Assembly: GCA_002840565.1 (NCBI GenBank)
Contig: PHBK01000005.1
Span: forward strand, 62,001 to 126,000
From: Deltaproteobacteria bacterium HGW-Deltaproteobacteria-12
GTDB taxonomy: Bacteria; Desulfobacterota; Syntrophia; Syntrophales; Smithellaceae
Length of the DNA stretch: 64,000 nt
Reading direction: 5' to 3'
Part shown: positions 1-8,793 of the stretch, one piece after another
How the letters are laid out: each line of letters opens with the position of its first letter
Numbering within the stretch: the stretch's first letter is position 1
Made by a program: the position numbers and the translations under genes
The notes under the pieces: model-generated
The model's database searches: none
What the model saw: the letters and a program-made list of their open reading frames with translations, nothing else
What the model was told of the DNA's origin: nothing

Positions 1-500
1 AAAAAGTAAAAAAAGGAGAATTTCGGGAAGACCTTTATTTTCGACTGAATGTTATTCCTATTCGCGTACCTCCGCTTCGGGAACGAAAAGAGGACATACC
101 CTTGTTGACCAAGCATTTCATCGAGAAGTATGCCCGGGAGTTTAATAAAGAAGTACGCACGATATCCACTTATGCAATGGAATTGTTAATGAACTATGCG
201 TTTCCCGGTAATATTCGCGAATTGGAAAACATTATTGAACGCAGCGTAGCTATGGAAAGTTCCAATATTATTTTACCGGAGAATTTACTGCTTTCGGCAA
301 GCAATGGCTTTGCTGATAATCTCCATATCGAGATTCCCGATAAAGGGATCAATCTAAATGAAGAAATGGAAAAGATAGAAAAGAAATTTATTGAAAAAGC
401 ACTGCAGAAAGCCAAGGGATCAAAGACACGAACCGGCGAGTTGTTACAGGTTACATTCGACTCCCTGCGTTATCGAATAGAAAAATTGGGCATCGAATAG
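1..500 (+). CDS. Sigma-54-dependent response regulator, NtrC family (3' end only)
   Basis: The 5' part lies outside the window; the open frame is already running at base 3. The visible protein begins inside the AAA+ domain with the family-typical FREDLYFRLNVIPIRVPPLR stretch, followed by the C-terminal ATPase subdomain (FPGNIRELENIIER, the sensor II region). It ends in a Fis-type helix-turn-helix (TGELLQVTFDSLRYRIEKLG). Proteins of this family hydrolyse ATP to open sigma-54 RNA polymerase complexes at enhancer-dependent promoters. The HTH ending resembles PilR/NtrC-type regulators, but the receiver domain, Walker motifs and GAFTGA loop are not visible, so the signal and targets cannot be named. 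Stop is at 498-500; the next gene starts 14 bases on. Confidence 0.9.
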   Translation, partial: KVKKGEFREDLYFRLNVIPIRVPPLRERKEDIPLLTKHFIEKYAREFNKEVRTISTYAMELLMNYAFPGNIRELENIIERSVAMESSNIILPENLLLSASNGFADNLHIEIPDKGINLNEEMEKIEKKFIEKALQKAKGSKTRTGELLQVTFDSLRYRIEKLGIE

Positions 501-514
501 ATTAAGGGGAATTA

Positions 515-1180
515 ATGATGACAGCGACCTGTTTCCTGCTTCTTTTTCTGGCTGTAACCTTTGCCCATCTGATCTGTGAAGGTTTTATGCTAATGAAAGC
601 CCGTTATTTGCTGAAGCCACTGCTCATACCGTCTCTAATCGCCTATTACCTGTCTTCAGCACAGGAGCCCAACTGGTTTCTCCTGTCGGCACTTTTTGCC
701 TGCTGGCTGGGAGATGTTTTTCTGATGATCCCTGATCCACGCAAAACCAGAAAATTCTTTAAGCCGGGACTTGCCGCTTTTCTGCTGGGCCACATCTTTT
801 ACATTGCCGTATTTGCTCCCTACGCGGCGACTCTGGATGTTTTTCCTGTCAGCGCCTGGTTGCTTTGCCTGATTTTTCTCGGAATGGGTATATTGGGATT
901 TCGATTAATTGCTCCCCACGCCGGCGCGATGAAAAAGGCCATTATCGCCTATGTGATCGTGATTACGGCTATGGGCATCTCGACTGTTTTTGCCCTGGGG
1001 CAGGTTTCACTTGGCGGTGTAATTCTGGCAATGACCGGAGCTTTTATTTTCATGGTTTCTGATATCATAAATGCCTACAACAAGTTTGTTGCGGAAATAG
1101 CTCACGAGCGCATCTATACAATGAGCACCTACTTGCTGGGACAGTTTCTCCTGGTCCAGGGCGTTCTTTTATTTTCGTAG
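515..1180 (+). CDS. YhhN/TMEM86 family membrane protein, probable lysoplasmalogenase
   Basis: The 221-residue protein is almost entirely hydrophobic with about seven or eight predicted membrane helices. Family landmarks are KPLLIPSLIAYYL near residue 34, CWLGDVFLMIPD near 62-73 and FLLGHIFYIAVF near 90-101; the conserved Asp and His of these helices match YhhN/TMEM86. Characterised members cleave the vinyl-ether bond of lysoplasmalogens, which fits an anaerobe that could make plasmalogens, but the substrate here is inferred. The ATG at 515 follows an AAGGGGA ribosome site; a second ATG at 518 is equally possible. It lies 14 bases after the regulator and 32 before the LarA-like gene. Confidence 0.8.
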   Translation: MMTATCFLLLFLAVTFAHLICEGFMLMKARYLLKPLLIPSLIAYYLSSAQEPNWFLLSALFACWLGDVFLMIPDPRKTRKFFKPGLAAFLLGHIFYIAVFAPYAATLDVFPVSAWLLCLIFLGMGILGFRLIAPHAGAMKKAIIAYVIVITAMGISTVFALGQVSLGGVILAMTGAFIFMVSDIINAYNKFVAEIAHERIYTMSTYLLGQFLLVQGVLLFS

Positions 1181-1212
1181 CTGTACGAAATCATTGACGG
1201 CGGATATAGAAA

Positions 1213-2499
1213 ATGCAGATTCTGCTTCCTTACGGTAAAAACGGGCTTCCAGTCAATGTCCCCGATGACGCGGATGTGATCACGCCGAAATTTGTTGCGG
1301 GCATTCCCGATGAATCTGCGGGGCTGATCCATGCTCTGCGCCATCCGCTGTTTGAGCGGCCATTACGAGATATTGCCGATCAGGGCGATGAAACAGTGAT
1401 CGTATTTCCCGACCGCAGCCGTCCTATGCCATCTTCACGGGTTCTTCCCGCCATCCTCAGCGAACTTTCCCACCTGCCGCCGAAAAGCATCACGCTGCTT
1501 AACGCGTTAGGACTTCATCGTCCCAACAGCCGGGAGGAATTGACAGATATGCTGGGAGCCGACATTATCGGTCGCTATCGCATAATTCAGCATAATCCCG
1601 AAGACAAGGACATGCTTGTGCATCTCGGCCGCACCTCCTTCGGTCACGAGATATGGATCAACCGGATATTTCTGGAGGCCAGGATCAAGGTGCTGACCGG
1701 TTTCATTGAACCCCATTTTTTTGCCGGTTTCTCCGGCGGTCCGAAAGCGGTAATGCCGGGCATCAGCGGTATCGAGACAATTATGGGGAACCATGAAGCA
1801 AGGATGATTACCCACCCCGGCGCCACCTGGGGAGAGACGCAGAATAATCCTATTTATGAGGAGATAGCCGAAGTAGCGGAAAAAGTAGGGCCGCAATTTC
1901 TTGTTAATGTCACCTTGAATCGACGGCGGGAGATCACGGGAATTTTTACCGGACAATGGCAGGAAGCTCACCGGTCCGGTTGCTCCTTCGTACGAAAGTC
2001 CGCCATGTGTCCCGTCGAGGCGCCTTATGATATCGTTGTGACGAGTAATGCGGGTTTTCCGCTGGATGCTTCTCTTTACCAGGCCGTTAAGGGCATTTCT
2101 GCAGCGGCACGGATCGTCCGGCCGGGGGGAACAATTATTCTGGCAGCTGCCTGTGCGGAAGGCATGGCCGGTCATGACAGTTTTTACTCTTTGCTCCGGT
2201 CGCAAACGTCACCTCATGCCCTGACCAGTATGATCATGGAGTTCCGGAATACACAGCGCGATCAATGGCAGGTTCAGGTCCTGGCGCAGGTACTAAACAG
2301 GGCGGATGTCTATCTCCATTCTCTGCTGCCGGAAGAGACCGTGCGTTCCTGCCATCTGCAGCCGGTGTCGGATATTACCCTGCTTCTGCGTCAGATTCGC
2401 GCCAGGGCTCCACAATGCCGGATTGCCATCCTGCCGGAAGGGCCGGAGACGATTCCATACATAACAAAAGAATATAATGAACAAGGTATTGTTTCTTAG
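1213..2499 (+). CDS. LarA-like nickel-pincer-dependent racemase/epimerase family (DUF2088)
   Basis: The 428-residue protein has the length and residue pattern of lactate racemase LarA, which uses a Ni-pincer nucleotide tethered to a lysine to racemise alpha-hydroxy acids. Equivalents of the catalytic and cofactor residues are visible with near-identical spacing: Asp67/Arg70 in DRSRP, His102 in LGLHRP, His168 in PHFFAGF, Lys178 in SGGPK (the cofactor-tethering lysine) and His194 in GNHEA. The family is known to act on several hydroxy acids, so lactate is only one possible substrate. The cofactor-making genes larB, larC and larE are not in the window. Base composition of this gene and the next looks clearly more G+C-rich than most of the window. 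Confidence 0.85.
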   Translation: MQILLPYGKNGLPVNVPDDADVITPKFVAGIPDESAGLIHALRHPLFERPLRDIADQGDETVIVFPDRSRPMPSSRVLPAILSELSHLPPKSITLLNALGLHRPNSREELTDMLGADIIGRYRIIQHNPEDKDMLVHLGRTSFGHEIWINRIFLEARIKVLTGFIEPHFFAGFSGGPKAVMPGISGIETIMGNHEARMITHPGATWGETQNNPIYEEIAEVAEKVGPQFLVNVTLNRRREITGIFTGQWQEAHRSGCSFVRKSAMCPVEAPYDIVVTSNAGFPLDASLYQAVKGISAAARIVRPGGTIILAAACAEGMAGHDSFYSLLRSQTSPHALTSMIMEFRNTQRDQWQVQVLAQVLNRADVYLHSLLPEETVRSCHLQPVSDITLLLRQIRARAPQCRIAILPEGPETIPYITKEYNEQGIVS

Positions 2500-2540
2500 C
2501 TGTGAACCAATAGTTTGTATAATATTTTTGGGAGGAAGTC

Positions 2541-4382
2541 ATGAGTCGAAAATTTCTTCTTGATCAGAGAAACCGCCAAAAGGCGTTTATTGCCTTGGCA
2601 TTTTGCATTGCTGTGCTGATAGCGGCAGTCGTTCTGGCTTCCCGTACCCAGCAGGATTTCGGCCGGGTAGAGGTGACGGACACCTATTACTCCAATGACA
2701 ATGGTATTAACATCCGGGCTAAACTCTATAAACCTCGCGGGGCAAGCAGCGGAACACGGCTTCCCGGAGTTGTCTACATCCATGGTTACCAGAACAACAG
2801 GGAAACGGGAGATGCGTATGCCATCGAAATCGCCCGGCGTGGAATGGTCGTCCTGAATATCGACGCCATCGGACGCGGTCATTCGGGGATTCCCGGCGAT
2901 CCGAAGGCGGCTGATTTCGACAATACATACGGCGGCCGGTCTTCTGTAAAATATCTCCGTTCACTGTCTTTTGTGGACCCTGAACGAGTGGGGATTATGG
3001 GCCATAGTCTTGGAGCCGAAATGGCTTATCTGGTGGCTATGAATGACCCATCACTCCGGGCACTGGTTCTTACGGGCTTTGCCTATACCCTAGATGCGAC
3101 GCCGACAATGCCGAAGAACATGCTCATGATCATCGGCAAATATGATGAGTTCCGGGAGCGGATGACGACGACGCGGGACATCGAAAAGGAGTGGATGGCA
3201 ACGGAGCGCACACGGAGGGCATTCGGTTTTGCCATTCCGGAATTGGGAAAGACCTATGGAGATTTTTCCGCCGGGAATGCGCGACGCGTCTTTGTGCCGC
3301 ACATTACCCACGTCCATGAATCTCATCATCAGGGAGCTATCGCTGAAACGATCATCTGGTTAAAAGCGGCCCTTGCACCACCCGAACGCTACTGGGTCGA
3401 TCCCCACCGTCAGATCTGGATGCTCAAGGAATTTTCCACTTTGGCAGCCATGCTGGCGGGTTTTGCACTGCTGCTGCCGCTGGGATTTATCCTGCTGGGA
3501 ACGAAAATATTCCTGCCTCTTGCGCAGAAACCTGCCGCAGGATACAACTGCTCGGTACGTGATTACAAAAAATACGTCACTATCAACGGTGTCCTGTTGT
3601 GGCTCTATCTGCCGCTCATTCTTTTTCTTTTCGGCATTCACAAATATCTGATTCCGATTGACGGTGTGTTCCCCATGATGATGGTCAATGCCGTTGTCTG
3701 GTGGTTTCTCTGGGTGAGCATCATCGGATTTTTCCTCTTCCGTCGCTGGTTTGTTACTCAGGCCGCACCGCGGGGCATAAGCCTTTTCGATATGGGAGTG
3801 TCCGATGAAGCGGGCTCTTTTCGTTTGCACGCGGATAAACTTGCGCGGGCGTTGCTTCTGGCCGTGACGCTTTTTGCCTGTATGTATCTGGCGGAATATC
3901 TTTCGGAAAAGATATTTATCGTGAATTTCCGTTTTGTCTGGCCGTTTTTCAATGATCTGACGCCCTACCGCTGGCGGATGTTTTTTCTGTATCTACCCTG
4001 GATACTTTTATGCTTCCTGCAAACAGGGATATTCCTGCATGGCCAGCTCCGCAAGTCACCTCGTTCAACACCGATGCAGACATTTCTCTCCCGTGCTACC
4101 AGCAATATTCTTGCGCTGTGTTTGCCCTTGATCATGTTTCTTCTTGTTCAGTACGTGCCCCTCTTTATGACTGGCTTCATTCCCTTCGCCGGGCCAAACG
4201 GTCTCTTCGTCGTCTTCGTGATTAACCTTTTCCACATTCTGGCGTTGCTGGCAATTACCACGGTGATTTCAACCTGGTTTTTCGAATGGACCGGTCGGAT
4301 TTATCTGGGAGCGGTTCTGAACGCCTTGATCGTCGCCTGGTCGTTTGCCGCCTCCCAGGTTATTGCCCCGATACCGGTGTGA
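2541..4382 (+). CDS. Membrane-bound alpha/beta hydrolase with an eight-helix C-terminal domain
   Basis: The 613-residue protein starts with a membrane anchor (about residues 15-34), followed by an alpha/beta hydrolase domain (about 50-280): HGY oxyanion motif at 81-83, nucleophile elbow GHSLG at 154-158 with Ser156, candidate acid Asp202, and a His-rich stretch at 254-263 that should hold the catalytic His. From about residue 295 to the end come roughly eight hydrophobic helices. The domain faces out or in depending on the anchor; the substrate is unknown. ATG follows GGGAGGAAGTC. A TATAAT at 2518-2523 lies just before it, but its -35 is weak. It is G+C-rich like larA, which it follows by 41 bases. 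Confidence 0.75.
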   Translation: MSRKFLLDQRNRQKAFIALAFCIAVLIAAVVLASRTQQDFGRVEVTDTYYSNDNGINIRAKLYKPRGASSGTRLPGVVYIHGYQNNRETGDAYAIEIARRGMVVLNIDAIGRGHSGIPGDPKAADFDNTYGGRSSVKYLRSLSFVDPERVGIMGHSLGAEMAYLVAMNDPSLRALVLTGFAYTLDATPTMPKNMLMIIGKYDEFRERMTTTRDIEKEWMATERTRRAFGFAIPELGKTYGDFSAGNARRVFVPHITHVHESHHQGAIAETIIWLKAALAPPERYWVDPHRQIWMLKEFSTLAAMLAGFALLLPLGFILLGTKIFLPLAQKPAAGYNCSVRDYKKYVTINGVLLWLYLPLILFLFGIHKYLIPIDGVFPMMMVNAVVWWFLWVSIIGFFLFRRWFVTQAAPRGISLFDMGVSDEAGSFRLHADKLARALLLAVTLFACMYLAEYLSEKIFIVNFRFVWPFFNDLTPYRWRMFFLYLPWILLCFLQTGIFLHGQLRKSPRSTPMQTFLSRATSNILALCLPLIMFLLVQYVPLFMTGFIPFAGPNGLFVVFVINLFHILALLAITTVISTWFFEWTGRIYLGAVLNALIVAWSFAASQVIAPIPV

Positions 4383-4438
4383 GGAACGGCTTCAGCGACT
4401 CTGGAAAATAAGAGATAGAAGTCACGCTATTTTTTTTC

Positions 4439-4468
4439 TTGACTTTATCTTGCTATTTGCACTATAGG
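4439..4468 (+). promoter_or_regulatory. Sigma-70-type promoter of the LIV transporter leader
   Basis: TTGACT at 4439-4444 and TATAGG at 4463-4468 are separated by 18 bases. It lies after the hydrolase stop and before a small ORF, an intrinsic terminator and the binding-protein gene. I see no better promoter between the terminator and the gene at 4686. Confidence 0.55.
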
Positions 4469-4486
4469 ATTCCTAAAGAGGTAATA

Positions 4487-4576
4487 ATGAATATGAATAA
4501 AATAATTGTTTCTTTTCAGGCAGCTCGCTTTTATTTTTTTAGCTTTAGCGCTAGGGTCTGCCTGACAGGATCATGA
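4487..4576 (+). CDS. Possible 29-residue leader peptide rich in Phe/Tyr
   Basis: ATG at 4487 follows AAAGAGGT with suitable spacing. It opens a 29-codon frame ending with TGA at 4574-4576. Residues 10-20 carry six aromatic residues, including the cluster RFYFFSF encoded at 4526-4546. The frame lies between the promoter at 4439-4468 and the terminator at 4596-4635, the position of an attenuator leader peptide. The aromatic cluster is reminiscent of Phe leader peptides such as E. coli PheM, but the downstream operon is a transporter, so a Phe/Tyr sensing role is speculation. It could also be chance. Confidence 0.3.
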   Translation: MNMNKIIVSFQAARFYFFSFSARVCLTGS

Positions 4577-4595
4577 CCAGTCACAAGGGGAAATG

Positions 4596-4635
4596 AACCG
4601 TGGGCAAATGATTTAACAGCCCACGGTTTTTTTTT
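4596..4635 (+). terminator. Intrinsic terminator in front of the LIV operon
   Basis: A perfect 10-bp stem AACCGTGGGC (4596-4605) / GCCCACGGTT (4619-4628) with a 13-base loop runs straight into a T tract through 4635. It may end transcription of the hydrolase operon, but it also stands between the only good promoter (4439) and the binding-protein gene, so it may act as an attenuator. Confidence 0.8.
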
Positions 4636-4685
4636 GCCGTAAATTTGCCAAAATGTTTATTTAACAACATAAAAGAGGAGGGAAT

Positions 4686-5888
4686 ATGAAAAAGATTAAT
4701 ATTCTTCTGGGGCTTCTGGTCGCAGTTTTCTTGCTGGCCGGTTACACTGCCGGACAGGCCAAAACAATAAAGGTCGGAGCGGCAATTAATATGACAGGTC
4801 CTGCTTCCACCTGGGGTCAGTTTCATGAAAAAGGCCAGCGTGACTATTTCCGCTATGTAAATGATGTTAAAGGTGGTGTTGCCGGACGTAAGATTGAAAT
4901 GATCTCAGTGGACACGGCATACAAAGTGCCGGAAGCTGTGGCCGCCGTTCAAAAATTCGCCCTCCAGGATAAAGTGGATATGATTGCCACCTGGAGCACC
5001 GGTGAAGGTCTGGCTGCCAAACCGATAATACAGAAATATAAAATACCGACAATCAATTATTCCACCAGCTGGGAAATTCTGGAGAAGCCGTTTGAATATA
5101 TGTACCTGCCGTTCGGCAGTTATAAAATGGATTGTTACGCTGTTCTTGAATATATTCGAGCCATTCACAAGGGAAAGGATGATCCCAAAGTCGGGCTGCT
5201 CACCTATAATAACGCCTATGGCCTGTCCATTCATGATCCGAGCAGAGAATATGCCGCAAAATTAAAAATCAATATTGTGGCAGTTGAAGCATTTCCGCCG
5301 AAGACGGTTGATTTGAACACGGAATTGCTTCGCCTGCAGAAAGCCGGTGCCGAATATATCTTTATTCAAATGCTGCCGTCCGCTATTATCACCGCCTTCA
5401 AGAGCGCCGATCGCATTAATTATAATCCTTTGTTTCTGGGAACATGGACATCGACTGATCCGGATTTCTTCAAGATGAGCAAGGGATTAATCCGCGAGCG
5501 CCTTTTAATTCAATTTCCGGGCGTTTTACCGACGGATAAGGCCGAAGGAATGAATATTCTAAAAGAATTATGGAAGCGTTACAAAACAGTGGACAAATTC
5601 GATGCTTCCTATTGGGAAGGGGTCGCTGTAGGTATGATCATGGAGAGAGCCTTCATTCGTGCCTATGAAAGGAGTAAAGTTATCAATCCGGAAACCATAA
5701 ACGCGGCCATGGAATCATTTAGAAATGAAGATTTTGGCGGTTTAATACCCAAAGTTACTTATACTAAAGATGATCATGGAGCGTCATTTACCGCCCGGAT
5801 GGTTAAAGTATCCGAAGATGGATCATATATACCGTTGACCAATTTTTATGTGCCGGGCAAGGATAAGATTAAATTACTCAAGAAGTAG
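4686..5888 (+). CDS. LIV-type ABC transporter periplasmic substrate-binding protein
   Basis: The 400-residue protein begins with a clear signal peptide (KK, then ILLGLLVAVFLLAG, cleavage near residue 25). The mature part reads IKVGAAINMTGPASTWG, the usual start of the type 1 periplasmic binding fold of the LivK/AmiC family. It should capture a small solute outside the inner membrane and hand it to LivHM. The ligand cannot be read from the sequence: relatives bind branched-chain amino acids, amides, urea or aromatic acids, and the CoA ligase in this operon favours a carboxylic acid. RBS is AGAGGAGGG. It is the first gene of the operon running to 11643. Confidence 0.9.
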   Translation: MKKINILLGLLVAVFLLAGYTAGQAKTIKVGAAINMTGPASTWGQFHEKGQRDYFRYVNDVKGGVAGRKIEMISVDTAYKVPEAVAAVQKFALQDKVDMIATWSTGEGLAAKPIIQKYKIPTINYSTSWEILEKPFEYMYLPFGSYKMDCYAVLEYIRAIHKGKDDPKVGLLTYNNAYGLSIHDPSREYAAKLKINIVAVEAFPPKTVDLNTELLRLQKAGAEYIFIQMLPSAIITAFKSADRINYNPLFLGTWTSTDPDFFKMSKGLIRERLLIQFPGVLPTDKAEGMNILKELWKRYKTVDKFDASYWEGVAVGMIMERAFIRAYERSKVINPETINAAMESFRNEDFGGLIPKVTYTKDDHGASFTARMVKVSEDGSYIPLTNFYVPGKDKIKLLKK

Positions 5889-5932
5889 ATTAACTGTACA
5901 GGTGGTTTTAATATTTTTTCAGAAGGAAATTC

Positions 5933-6760
5933 ATGAAAGCTTTTCGTGGCCGGCCCGCAATTTTCAGCAACCGGCGGGAAGAAGATAAAAAAGCCGAACT
6001 GGTAATTACAGGTTTACGTTTGAACTTTGGCGGCGTTATCGCCGTCAAAGATGTTGATCTCCATGTCCACACCGGGGAATTGATGGCGATCATCGGTCCC
6101 AACGGGGCCGGTAAAACCAGTTTGCTCAATTGTATTACCGGCTTTTATCATCCGCAAAAAGGGCAGATTATTTTTAACGGTCAGGAAATTACTCACCTGC
6201 ATACCCATGAACTGGTTTCGGTCGGCATCGGCAGGACATTTCAAAACATCGAATTATTTCCGGGAATGACGGTGCTGGCCAATATGACTCTGGCACGGCA
6301 TATTCATTGTCATTACAGTTTCCTTCGTTCCTGTTTATTTTCTGCGGCTGTAAAAAAAGAAGAGATCCGCCATCGCCAAATACTGGAAGAAATAATTGAT
6401 TTTCTGGAAATGCAGGCAATACGTAAAAAAACCGTCGGATCTCTGCCCTATGGGATGATGAAAAGAGTGGAATTGGGCAGGGCTCTGGCTCTGGAACCCC
6501 GGTTGCTCATTTTAGATGAACCTTTTGCCGGAATGAATCTGGAAGAAAAGGAAGACATGGTTCGTTTTCTCCTGGAATTAAATCAAACCTGGGGGCTCAC
6601 GATGATTTTAGTTGAACATGACATGTCCATTGTCATGAGCATTTCCCAACGCATTATGGTTTTAAATTTTGGCGAAAAACTGGGTGAAGGCTCGCCGGAG
6701 GAAATCAGCAATCATCCGGAAGTAATTAAAGCCTATCTGGGCGATGTGGAAAAATTATAA
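5933..6760 (+). CDS. livG: LIV-type ABC transporter ATP-binding protein LivG
   Basis: The 275-residue ATPase has Walker A GPNGAGKT at residues 55-62, Q loop in GRTFQNIELFPGMTV, a variant signature region SLPYGMMKRVELGRAL in place of the usual LSxGQ, Walker B LLILDEPFAGMN and the switch His in LVEHDM. The sequence around NLPYG/GMNPxE is what separates LivG from LivF, so the LivG call is good. It energises import through LivHM together with LivF (10843). A roughly 20-residue basic N-terminal extension precedes the domain; the ATG after GAAGGAAATTC supports it. The gene follows the binding-protein gene by 44 bases and precedes the CoA ligase by 27. Confidence 0.9.
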   Translation: MKAFRGRPAIFSNRREEDKKAELVITGLRLNFGGVIAVKDVDLHVHTGELMAIIGPNGAGKTSLLNCITGFYHPQKGQIIFNGQEITHLHTHELVSVGIGRTFQNIELFPGMTVLANMTLARHIHCHYSFLRSCLFSAAVKKEEIRHRQILEEIIDFLEMQAIRKKTVGSLPYGMMKRVELGRALALEPRLLILDEPFAGMNLEEKEDMVRFLLELNQTWGLTMILVEHDMSIVMSISQRIMVLNFGEKLGEGSPEEISNHPEVIKAYLGDVEKL

Positions 6761-6787
6761 AGGACGGATTTAATAAGCGGAATAACG

Positions 6788-8701
6788 ATGCAAGAAAATC
6801 TGCAAAACTCGAATACGCTTCCCCGGATTATTGCCGGACATGCGGCGAAATATGGCGACACAAAAACAGCTATACGGGACAAAGCTTATGGCATCTGGCA
6901 GAAATACAGCTGGACGGATTATTATCGTTTCCTGGAAAAGACTGCGGCCGGATTTGCTGTCCTGGAACTCAAACGGGGTGACGCTGTTTGTCTGATCGTT
7001 GAGAATCATCCGGAATGGTTATTTTCGGCAAGCGCCGCCCACGCTCTGGGTGCAACAACAATTAATTTATTTACATCATCTGTTGCCGAAGAATTAAGCA
7101 CATCGATCAGCCGTGTTCATTGTCCGATTGTCGTGGTCCAAGATCAGGAGCAAGCCGATAAGCTGATAGAAATTAAAGAAAAGCTTCCGTTTATCCGGAA
7201 AGTTGTTTACATAGATCCCACCGGAATGACTTCTTACGGGAATGATCCCTGGTTGATGAGCTATAACCAGCTGCTGGTAGCCGGAGAAAAATTTCTTCTG
7301 GAAAATGAAAATTTCATTGCCGACGAAATAAAAAAAGGCCGCCCTGATGATATTGCGTTAATGATTCAGACTTCGGGAACCACCGGCATTCCGAAATTAG
7401 CCATGCTTTCTCATCGTAATTTAATTTCCATGGCGCTGCAGTGGACTGAAGCCAATGAGATAAAGCCGGAGGAAAACTGGATATCCATATCACCGCCGGC
7501 CTGGATTGTTGATCAAATGTGGTGCCTTGGTGTTGCCCTGCAAAGTGCCATGACGATTAATTTTCCTGAAACAGCTGAAACGGTGCTGGAAGATTTCCGC
7601 GATATCGGTCCGTCCATAATTATCACCTCTTCGCGTTTCTGGGAGGACATGGCTTCCAGTATCCGGGTTAAAATTTCTGATGCCGGCTGGCTGAAGCGAA
7701 ATTTGTTTTACTTCGGGGAATCGGTAGGTAAAAAAGTTGTTAATAAAACATCAAAGAAAAATCACATATCTTCTTCATTGAGTGTTTTATATAAATTAAT
7801 GTCACTCCTCGTTTACCGACCGCTGTTGGATCGCCTGGGATGTTCTCACTTTCGCAGCGCCTTTACCGGAGGTCATCCCATCAGCCCGGATGTAATTCTT
7901 TTCTTCCGCGCAATCGGTTTGAATCTGAAGCAATGCTATGGTTTGACTGAAGCCGGCGGGATTTTCCAGATCCAGCCGAATAATGAGGTAAAACTGGAAA
8001 CTGTCGGCAAACCTTTACCGCAGACTGAAGTGAGAATAGCCGACGATCAGGAAGTGCTGGTGAAAAGCAAAGCTGTTTTTTCCGGGTATTATAACGATTA
8101 TGAAACAACACAGAATGCTTTTCATGACGGATGGCTGAAAACAGGTGATGCCGGTTATATTGACGACGACGGCCATCTGCTGATAATCGGCCGTAAAGAA
8201 GATATAATCCGCAATAAAAGCGGCGAAGCTTTTTCGCCCGATTTTATTGAAACACGTTTGAAGTTCAGCCCCTACATAAAAGAAGCTGTCATCTTCGGCG
8301 AGAGCCGGCCTTTTATAACGGCAATGATCAATATCGATTTGGGAAATGTCGGCAACTGGGCGGAAGAGAAGATGATTCCTTATACTACTTATATGGATCT
8401 GGCCCAGCAGCCGGCAGTCGAAGAGCTTATTTTAGCAGAAGTGCGGAAGGTTAACGAACAGCTTCCCGGCCTGATGAAGGTTAAAACATTTATTCTGCTT
8501 TACAAATTGCTCGATGCTGACGATGAAGAACTTACCCGCACCGGGAAAGTGCGGCGCCGGTTTGTTTATGGACTATACATTAAGATTATTGAGGCCATGT
8601 ACCGCCATGAAAAAAATGTCCGGGTACAGGGCAAGGTGCGCTACCGTGACGGCCGTATTGGGGAAATTGAAACAACAGTCAATATAATGAAAGTCGGATA
8701 G
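6788..8701 (+). CDS. AMP-forming acyl-CoA synthetase (long-chain FadD/FAA1-like) inside the LIV operon
   Basis: The 637-residue protein belongs to the ANL adenylate-forming superfamily: P-loop-like motif QTSGTTGIPK near residue 196, AMP motif QCYGLTEAGG near 381, and GWLKTGDAGYIDDDGHLLIIG with GRKEDIIRNKSGE near 448-480. The K-S-GE hinge and the C-terminal region resemble long-chain acyl-CoA synthetases (COG1022). It would convert an incoming carboxylic acid plus ATP and CoA to acyl-CoA. It sits between livG and livH, a layout known from other Deltaproteobacteria, suggesting uptake coupled to activation (vectorial acylation). Whether the acid is fatty, aromatic or branched is not visible. Confidence 0.88.
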   Translation: MQENLQNSNTLPRIIAGHAAKYGDTKTAIRDKAYGIWQKYSWTDYYRFLEKTAAGFAVLELKRGDAVCLIVENHPEWLFSASAAHALGATTINLFTSSVAEELSTSISRVHCPIVVVQDQEQADKLIEIKEKLPFIRKVVYIDPTGMTSYGNDPWLMSYNQLLVAGEKFLLENENFIADEIKKGRPDDIALMIQTSGTTGIPKLAMLSHRNLISMALQWTEANEIKPEENWISISPPAWIVDQMWCLGVALQSAMTINFPETAETVLEDFRDIGPSIIITSSRFWEDMASSIRVKISDAGWLKRNLFYFGESVGKKVVNKTSKKNHISSSLSVLYKLMSLLVYRPLLDRLGCSHFRSAFTGGHPISPDVILFFRAIGLNLKQCYGLTEAGGIFQIQPNNEVKLETVGKPLPQTEVRIADDQEVLVKSKAVFSGYYNDYETTQNAFHDGWLKTGDAGYIDDDGHLLIIGRKEDIIRNKSGEAFSPDFIETRLKFSPYIKEAVIFGESRPFITAMINIDLGNVGNWAEEKMIPYTTYMDLAQQPAVEELILAEVRKVNEQLPGLMKVKTFILLYKLLDADDEELTRTGKVRRRFVYGLYIKIIEAMYRHEKNVRVQGKVRYRDGRIGEIETTVNIMKVG

Positions 8702-8793
8702 CCGTTGTTCAAAAATAACTTAGTCTTGCCATAACCTGGAGGTCACAAGACCCACATGGATGGTCAAATAAACGCCGGGAACGGCATAATGAT

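Noticed and set aside
1507..2205. Open frame of 232 codons on the minus strand
   Set aside because: Antisense to the LarA-like gene, whose motifs are complete; the translation shows no recognisable pattern.
4383..4685. Possible T-box or metabolite riboswitch before the LIV operon
   Set aside because: No T-box consensus or known aptamer motif seen; the small ORF plus terminator explains the region more simply.
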